Shown here one piece after another: positions 59,828 to 64,000 of a DNA stretch of 64,000 bases (its first letter is position 1; the number at the start of each line of letters is the position of its first letter). A program made the position numbers and the translations under genes. The notes beneath the pieces are model-generated. The model searched no databases and was not told the origin of the DNA. It worked only from the letters and a program-made list of their open reading frames with translations. Source of the DNA: an uncultured Campylobacter sp. (GTDB lineage: Bacteria; Campylobacterota; Campylobacteria; Campylobacterales; Campylobacteraceae); assembly GCA_900539255.1 (NCBI GenBank), contig UQBJ01000003.1, forward strand, positions 38,882-102,881. Reading direction: 5' to 3'.

Positions 59828-60049
59828 TTGGCAAAAGATGATGTTATCGAAATAGACGGCAATGTCGTGGAGGCGTTGCCAAATGCGAATTTCAAGGTCG
59901 AACTTGACAACAAGCACACGATTTTGTGCCACATAGCAGGCAAAATGCGAATGCACTACATACGCATAATGCCCGGCGACAGAGTGCGCGTGGAGCTTAC
60001 GCCATATAGCCTTGACAAAGGACGCATAACCTTTCGCTACAAGGCTTAG
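59828..60049 (+). CDS. infA: Translation initiation factor IF-1
   Basis: A 73-residue OB-fold protein that binds the ribosomal A site during initiation. MAKDDVIEIDGNVVEALPNA and VELTPYSLDKGRITFRYK are nearly invariant in Campylobacterota. The start codon is TTG, with AAAAAGGAAAAATC upstream; no in-frame ATG fits. The C-terminal Ala is one residue beyond the common end. A 403-base spacer separates it from the S4 gene. Confidence 0.96.
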   Translation: MAKDDVIEIDGNVVEALPNANFKVELDNKHTILCHIAGKMRMHYIRIMPGDRVRVELTPYSLDKGRITFRYKA

Positions 60050-60452
60050 CCTTTGAATGACACTTAAATTTTCGCTACAATGGGCTTTGTAACTTTTACC
60101 CAAATGAGGCGTGTGGCTTGTTTGCGTTTAAAGTTGTGAATTTTGCGATGAAAATTTGAGTGGATTGCATAAATTTAAGGCAAAATGCTATGCCTTGCTT
60201 TCGCAAAGGGCGCGACGGGCTTTGTCGTTTTAGCTTTTTTAAGAGTAAAAATTTAAAACTAAAAATCTCACTTTGCATTTTGTCGCTAAAAATTTACTCT
60301 TGCGACAAAAAATTTAATTTAAAATCAAAATTTCAGCTTTTGCGCCTTAAAAACAAGGCGAAAATTCGCATAAGGATTTTTGCAAGCATTTTTTGTTCCA
60401 TTTTTTGAAATTTTCAGCCAAAATGTGAAAATTTTTTGTTAAAATTCAGCCT
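60050..60452. other. Gene-free spacer between infA and the S4 gene
   Basis: About 400 bases of A/T-rich sequence with no gene, RNA gene or clear terminator. A loose inverted pair, GAGTAAAAATTT (about 60243) and AAAAATTTACTC (about 60287), lies in the middle. The right end holds the promoter of the S4 gene. Confidence 0.45.
60440..60445 (+). promoter_or_regulatory. -10 box directly abutting the S4 gene (possible leaderless transcript)
   Basis: TAAAAT in TTGTTAAAATTCAGCC, ending only seven bases before the ATG at 60453. No ribosome site is visible upstream of this ATG. Transcription would start at or within one or two bases of the start codon. Confidence 0.55.
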
Positions 60453-60698
60453 ATGAGAGTAGATAAATTTTTAAACGCCGTTTGTATCACAAAAAGGCGC
60501 GCAATCGCCGAAGATATGTGCCGTAGCGGAGTTGTGAGTATCAACGACAATGTCGCCAAAGCTAGCAAAGAAGTGCGCGTGGGCGACATTATCAGCATAA
60601 AATTCACCACGCACACCGACAGCTACAAGGTTTTAGCCGTGCCGACAAGCAAAAATGTCCCTAAAAACGCGCAAAGCGAATTCGTGGAAAAGCTATGA
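60453..60698 (+). CDS. S4-domain RNA-binding protein (HslR-like)
   Basis: An 81-residue protein consisting almost entirely of an S4 RNA-binding domain: MRVDKFLNAVCITKRRAIAE, DMCRSGVVSINDNVAKASKEVRVGD. Members such as HslR bind rRNA or peptidyl-tRNA on stalled large subunits. The gene begins the string S4-tsaE-lptB-rpoN, and its stop overlaps tsaE by four bases. No Shine-Dalgarno sequence precedes it. Confidence 0.9.
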   Translation: MRVDKFLNAVCITKRRAIAEDMCRSGVVSINDNVAKASKEVRVGDIISIKFTTHTDSYKVLAVPTSKNVPKNAQSEFVEKL

Positions 60699-61102
60699 AA
60701 GAGTTTGTTTTAGCCGAATGCGAGCTTGATGAGCTTTGTGCAAGCGTGCCAAAGGCTGGCGTGGTGCTGCTGATGGGCGATTTAGCAAGTGGCAAAACCA
60801 CGCTTGTGCGGGCTTTGGCAAGGTTTCGTGGTAGCAAAGATGCCGTGAATTCGCCGACTTTTTCGCTACTTCAAAGCTATGAGAGTGCTGAGGGCGCGAT
60901 TTATCACTATGACATTTACAATGTAGGCTTTGCGGGGCTTTTGCAAAGGGGTTTGGGCGAGAATTTAAGCAAGCAGGGCTTGCACTTGATAGAGTGGGGC
61001 GATGAAAACACCGAGCGTTACTTGCAAAAAATGGGCTTAAAGTGCGTGAAAATAGAGATTTCAAATCATCAAAACAAGAGAAAGTATAGGCTGTATGAGT
61101 AA
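60695..61102 (+). CDS. tsaE: tRNA threonylcarbamoyladenosine biosynthesis ATPase TsaE
   Basis: A P-loop ATPase of 135 residues that works with TsaB and TsaD in making the t6A37 modification. Walker A GDLASGKTTLVRAL at about 28-41, NSPTFSLLQSYE (the switch region with Thr) and YHYDIYNVG, HLIEWGDENTERYL in the conserved C-terminal half. ATG overlaps the S4 gene; it overlaps lptB by eight bases. Confidence 0.95.
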   Translation: MKEFVLAECELDELCASVPKAGVVLLMGDLASGKTTLVRALARFRGSKDAVNSPTFSLLQSYESAEGAIYHYDIYNVGFAGLLQRGLGENLSKQGLHLIEWGDENTERYLQKMGLKCVKIEISNHQNKRKYRLYE

Positions 61103-61823
61103 GTTAGAAGTTGTGAATTTAGAAAAGATTATCAAAAAAGCCAAAATCATACACGGCATTTCATTAGAAGTGCAAAGCGGCGAAGTAGTGGGCTTGCTGG
61201 GTCCAAACGGGGCTGGCAAAACCACTACTTTTTATATGATTTGCGGGCTAATTTCGCCAAGTAGCGGTAAAGTCGTGCTTGACGGCAAGGACATTACGAG
61301 TATGCCCCTAAACAAGCGGGCGCGCGAGGGCATAGGCTACTTGCCCCAAGAAAGCAGTGTTTTCAAGGATTTGAGCGTGGAGGATAACCTACTTTTAGCG
61401 GCTCAAATCGTTTTTAAAGACAAAAAAGTCCTTAACGAAAAGGTTGAGAAAATGCTCGAACTTTTAAGTATCGAGCCGATAAGGCTTCGCAAGGGTTTAT
61501 CTTTAAGCGGAGGCGAGCGCAGGCGTTGTGAAATCGCGCGTTCATTGATGATGGAGCCTAAATTTTTGTTGCTTGATGAGCCTTTTGCGGGGGTTGATCC
61601 TATTGCTGTGGCTGAAATTCAAAAGCTCATTAACGAGCTGAAAGCACTTGGCATAGGCATTTTAATCACAGACCACAATGTGCGCGAAACGCTAGCCATT
61701 TGCGACAGAGCCTATGTCATCAGGGCTGGTAGCTTGCTCGCAAGCGGCACGGCAAGCGAAATCTCACATAACAAAGATGTGCGCAAATACTATTTGGGTG
61801 CTGAATTTAGGCTGTTTGAGTGA
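61095..61823 (+). CDS. lptB: Lipopolysaccharide export ATPase LptB
   Basis: The ATP-binding subunit of the LptB2FG transporter that drives LPS/LOS export to the outer membrane. Walker A GPNGAGKTT at 36-44, signature LSGGERRRCEIARSL, Walker B FLLLDEPFAGVDP and switch ITDHNVRETLAICDRAYV are complete. 242 residues is the family size. Its neighbour rpoN downstream is an ancient linkage found in proteobacteria too. The stop overlaps the rpoN ATG (TGATG). Confidence 0.96.
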   Translation: MSKLEVVNLEKIIKKAKIIHGISLEVQSGEVVGLLGPNGAGKTTTFYMICGLISPSSGKVVLDGKDITSMPLNKRAREGIGYLPQESSVFKDLSVEDNLLLAAQIVFKDKKVLNEKVEKMLELLSIEPIRLRKGLSLSGGERRRCEIARSLMMEPKFLLLDEPFAGVDPIAVAEIQKLINELKALGIGILITDHNVRETLAICDRAYVIRAGSLLASGTASEISHNKDVRKYYLGAEFRLFE

Positions 61824-63064
61824 TGTTAAAAACCAAACTTTCGCAAACTCTCAAAGGCAAATTGTCCCAAACCCTGCGTTCGTGGCTTCCTATCTTGCAA
61901 TCAAGCATTGAGGATTTAAAGGACAATCTCACCGAGCTAAGCAAAGACAACCCTTTCGTAAGTATCAAAGAGAGCAAAAGCCCAAATAACAAAAAGCCTT
62001 ACTTCGAGCAAGCGGGCAAAGGCTCTTTTTACGATACTTTTGAGGCTTTGAGCGTGGCGAAAAAAAGCGTTTATGAGCTTTTGGACGAGCAAATCGCCCC
62101 ACCGCTTTTTCCCACGCCAAAGTCCCAAGAGCTAGCGCACAAAATCGTGCAATGCCTAAACAGCGAGGGTTACTTTGAATTTGACGCGAAAATTGTCGGC
62201 GAAAACGCCGATGAGATAGAAAAAATAAGGCAACGCTTTAAATTTTTAGAGCCATCAGGCGTTGGGGCAAAGGATTTTAAAGAAGCCTATCTTTTTTCGC
62301 TTGAAAATTACGAGCTTGATAGCGAGCTTTACGCACTTTGCGCCCAGCTCATCAAGGATTTTGAAAATATCAAAAACTACGCCAAAGAAGCCCTTTACAA
62401 AGACGCGCTTAAAATCATCAAAAAAATCCAAACCCCGCCATTTATCGATTATCTAGAAGACAGCGCGCCCATAGTGCCAGACATTTTCATCTACCGCGAG
62501 GGCGGCGAAATCAAAGTCAAGGTAAATGATGATTATTACCCCGAAATCGCCATAGAAACGGACGAGATGACGCACGAATTTTTAAGCGCTTACATAAGAG
62601 ATGCCAAAAATCTTGTCGATGCGCTTGAAATGCGCCGTGCCACGCTTTACAAAGTAGGGCTGATGATTATAGAATATCAATACGACTTTTTTTTGGGAAA
62701 AGATATTAAGCCGATGAAACTTTCTGACATAGCGCAGGATTTGGAGCGCAATTCTAGCACGATTTCAAGGGCGATAGCCAACAAATACCTGAGCTGTGAG
62801 CGCGGCGTGATACCGCTTAAAAGTTTCTTTACAGCCGCCGTTGATGAGGAAGGCGAGACTTCAAACGCCGCTATAAAGGACTTTATGCAGGATTTAATCA
62901 AACAAGAAAGCCACGAAAAGCCGCTCAGCGATGAAAAACTGCTTGAACTCGTGCAAAAAGAGTTTAAAGAAGTGGCTATCGGCAGGCGCACCATCGCCAA
63001 ATACCGAAAACAGCTCAACATAGCAAGCTCAAACGAGAGAAAAAGGCTCTATGAGCTGGGGTAA
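61823..63064 (+). CDS. rpoN: RNA polymerase sigma-54 factor
   Basis: Sigma-54, which drives hook-basal-body genes in Campylobacter. 413 residues, shorter than the E. coli protein but usual for this group. The N-terminal activator-binding part starts with KLSQTL twice (TKLSQTLKGKLSQTLRSWLPILQ), then the acidic core and helix-turn-helix, and the C-terminal RpoN box GRRTIAKYRKQL. I chose ATG at 61823, overlapping the lptB stop; a GTG one codon earlier is possible. A target promoter lies at 22358-22375. Confidence 0.96.
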   Translation: MLKTKLSQTLKGKLSQTLRSWLPILQSSIEDLKDNLTELSKDNPFVSIKESKSPNNKKPYFEQAGKGSFYDTFEALSVAKKSVYELLDEQIAPPLFPTPKSQELAHKIVQCLNSEGYFEFDAKIVGENADEIEKIRQRFKFLEPSGVGAKDFKEAYLFSLENYELDSELYALCAQLIKDFENIKNYAKEALYKDALKIIKKIQTPPFIDYLEDSAPIVPDIFIYREGGEIKVKVNDDYYPEIAIETDEMTHEFLSAYIRDAKNLVDALEMRRATLYKVGLMIIEYQYDFFLGKDIKPMKLSDIAQDLERNSSTISRAIANKYLSCERGVIPLKSFFTAAVDEEGETSNAAIKDFMQDLIKQESHEKPLSDEKLLELVQKEFKEVAIGRRTIAKYRKQLNIASSNERKRLYELG

Positions 63065-63713
63065 AGTAAATGGGACATTGACTTACAGGGACTTTGCCTT
63101 TGCTTGTGAGTTTAAAAGAGTGAAATACTTGCGTTTAAAACTCAACGCAAATGGAGAATTCAAGCTCACCGTGCCTTTTGGCTACACGCAAAAAGCTGTG
63201 GTTGAGTTTTTAGACAAAAACAATGCGTGGATAGAGCGAAAATTCAAGGATTTTCAGCAAAAAGCTAGCCAAAAAGACGATAAAATCGAATTTTTAGGCA
63301 AAAAATACGAGCTAAAATTTGACGAAAACGCAAACAAAGTGCGTTTTAAAAGGGCTGAATTTAGCTCAAACACTCTCATCATCGCACGCGATGAAGCGCA
63401 TTTTGAAGCCTTTTTGCGGGCAAATGCGCGTAAAATTTACGCCTTTTATGTGAAAAAATGGCAGGGGCATTTTGACAAGCCCGTAGTGCGCGTGAGCGTG
63501 AAAAAAATGCACACAAGATGGGGGTCGTGCAACGGCAAAAAAGGCTACATAAACTTGAATTTAAGGCTCATCGCCAAGCCCTTAAAGGCTGTGGAGTATG
63601 TCATCTTGCACGAGCTAACGCACCTAAAATTCGCCCATCATCAAGCGAATTTTTACGAAGAAATTTCGCGCTTAATGCCAGACTACAAACTGCGTGAAAA
63701 AATGCTCAAATGA
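63051..63713 (+). CDS. YgjP-like zinc metalloprotease (DUF45)
   Basis: A 220-residue protein of the YgjP/DUF45 family, related to M48-type and WLM metallopeptidases. The zinc site HELTHLKFAHH (H187, H191) is intact, preceded by HTRWGSCNGKKGYINLNLRLI, the family signature. It overlaps the end of rpoN by 14 bases. Cellular substrate unknown. It is the last gene of the S4-tsaE-lptB-rpoN string. Confidence 0.92.
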   Translation: MSWGKVNGTLTYRDFAFACEFKRVKYLRLKLNANGEFKLTVPFGYTQKAVVEFLDKNNAWIERKFKDFQQKASQKDDKIEFLGKKYELKFDENANKVRFKRAEFSSNTLIIARDEAHFEAFLRANARKIYAFYVKKWQGHFDKPVVRVSVKKMHTRWGSCNGKKGYINLNLRLIAKPLKAVEYVILHELTHLKFAHHQANFYEEISRLMPDYKLREKMLK

Positions 63714-63922
63714 ATTTTGCTTTAAATTTAAGCAAAAATTTTAAAAACGAAATTTGGGCAAAATTTAAAAAATGGTTTGAGTAAATTTTGACAAAGAATT
63801 TGGGAAAATTTAAAACAAATTTAAAAATTTTGAAAAATTTAGACAAAATTTAAAAAAGTTTTAGAAAAATTTGCAATTTTTTTAAATTGTTACAATTTTC
63901 GTTTCAATACTTCTGTAAATTT

Positions 63923-64000
63923 TGTCATTTTGAGTGAGTGAAACGAGCGAAAAATCCATATTGTCATATTGAGCGTTAGCGAAATATCCACAGAATTTAA
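63923..64000. repeat. Dispersed palindromic element (TGTCATACTGAGC family), copies at the right edge
   Basis: TGTCATTTTGAGTGAGTGAA with GCGAAAAATCC (63923-63957) and TGTCATATTGAGCGTTAGCG with AAATATCC (63962-63990), both in the same orientation and cut by the window end. The rest of 63714-63922 is A/T-rich with drifting AAAATTTRR repeats and no gene. Confidence 0.75.

Noticed and set aside
1..64000. tRNA or rRNA genes in the spacers
   Set aside because: I looked for T-loop-like TTCRANYC motifs and cloverleaf arms in the gene-free stretches and found none convincing; a covariance-model search would settle it.

Overview
The window is a 64 kb chromosomal segment of a Campylobacterota bacterium, most likely a Campylobacter species. 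The evidence is the gene content (napAGHBLD nitrate reductase operon, CjaA-type cysteine-binding lipoprotein, flgG2-flgG, flaG-fliD-fliS, three tandem maf genes), several short gene strings that match the order I remember from C. jejuni (pheS-pheT-aroA-ispH; sir2-lysE-dapE-thiS-thiF; S4 protein-tsaE-lptB-rpoN), and Campylobacter-type signals: TATAAT or TAAAAT -10 boxes, a textbook sigma-54 promoter and a homopolymeric G tract in a surface-related gene. The base composition looks clearly more GC-rich than C. jejuni (about 40% by eye, not computed), so this is probably another species. No rRNA, tRNA, CRISPR array or complete transposon was recognised.

Layout. 1-5.2 kb: miaB with a small HP0268-type nuclease gene, diverging from pnp and a DUF2920 gene. 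5.2-7.6 kb: repeat-rich spacer, a Phd/Doc-like toxin-antitoxin pair, an EamA transporter and a HIT protein. 7.6-17.9 kb: pheST-aroA, a YafQ-type toxin-antitoxin pair, ispH, a repeat spacer, aroB, a second YafQ-type pair, tgt and a small exported protein. 18-24 kb: rpoD, a phase-variable LTA synthase-like membrane enzyme, and flgG2-flgG behind a sigma-54 promoter. 24.4-26.5 kb: an amino-acid ABC transporter (ATPase and two permeases); a matching binding protein (cjaA) lies at 33.5 kb. 26.8-33.1 kb: periplasmic nitrate reductase operon. 34.6-36.7 kb: TonB-dependent receptor. 37-40.4 kb: flaG-fliD-fliS-fliT-like operon. 41-45.2 kb: Sel1-repeat protein, sirtuin, LysE exporter, dapE. 45.3-49.2 kb: a large single-chain restriction-modification enzyme between dapE and thiS. 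49.2-53.3 kb: thiS, thiF, a YqaA protein, a NYN nuclease-like protein and metK. 53.3-59.7 kb: a degenerate-repeat leader followed by three maf flagellin glycosylation genes. 59.8-63.7 kb: infA, S4 protein, tsaE, lptB, rpoN and a YgjP-type metalloprotease.

The most unusual structure is in the restriction-modification gene. An in-frame segment of about 690 bp (47193-47880) interrupts the C-terminal half of the enzyme. It carries a complete DUF559 (Vsr-like nuclease) domain bounded by near-perfect 33-bp inverted repeats made of GC-rich palindromes, and a further cluster of the same palindromes sits inside the DUF559 domain itself. All of it is readable without stop codons. The host gene also looks mobile: the first 25 bases of thiS are present on both sides of it as a direct repeat.

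Functionally the window joins flagellar assembly (flgG2, flgG, flaG, fliD, fliS, rpoN, maf), anaerobic nitrate respiration, and housekeeping translation and tRNA-modification genes. Accessory material (three toxin-antitoxin pairs, the restriction-modification gene, dispersed palindromic elements) sits in the spacers. Many spacers are built of short degenerate tandem repeats.
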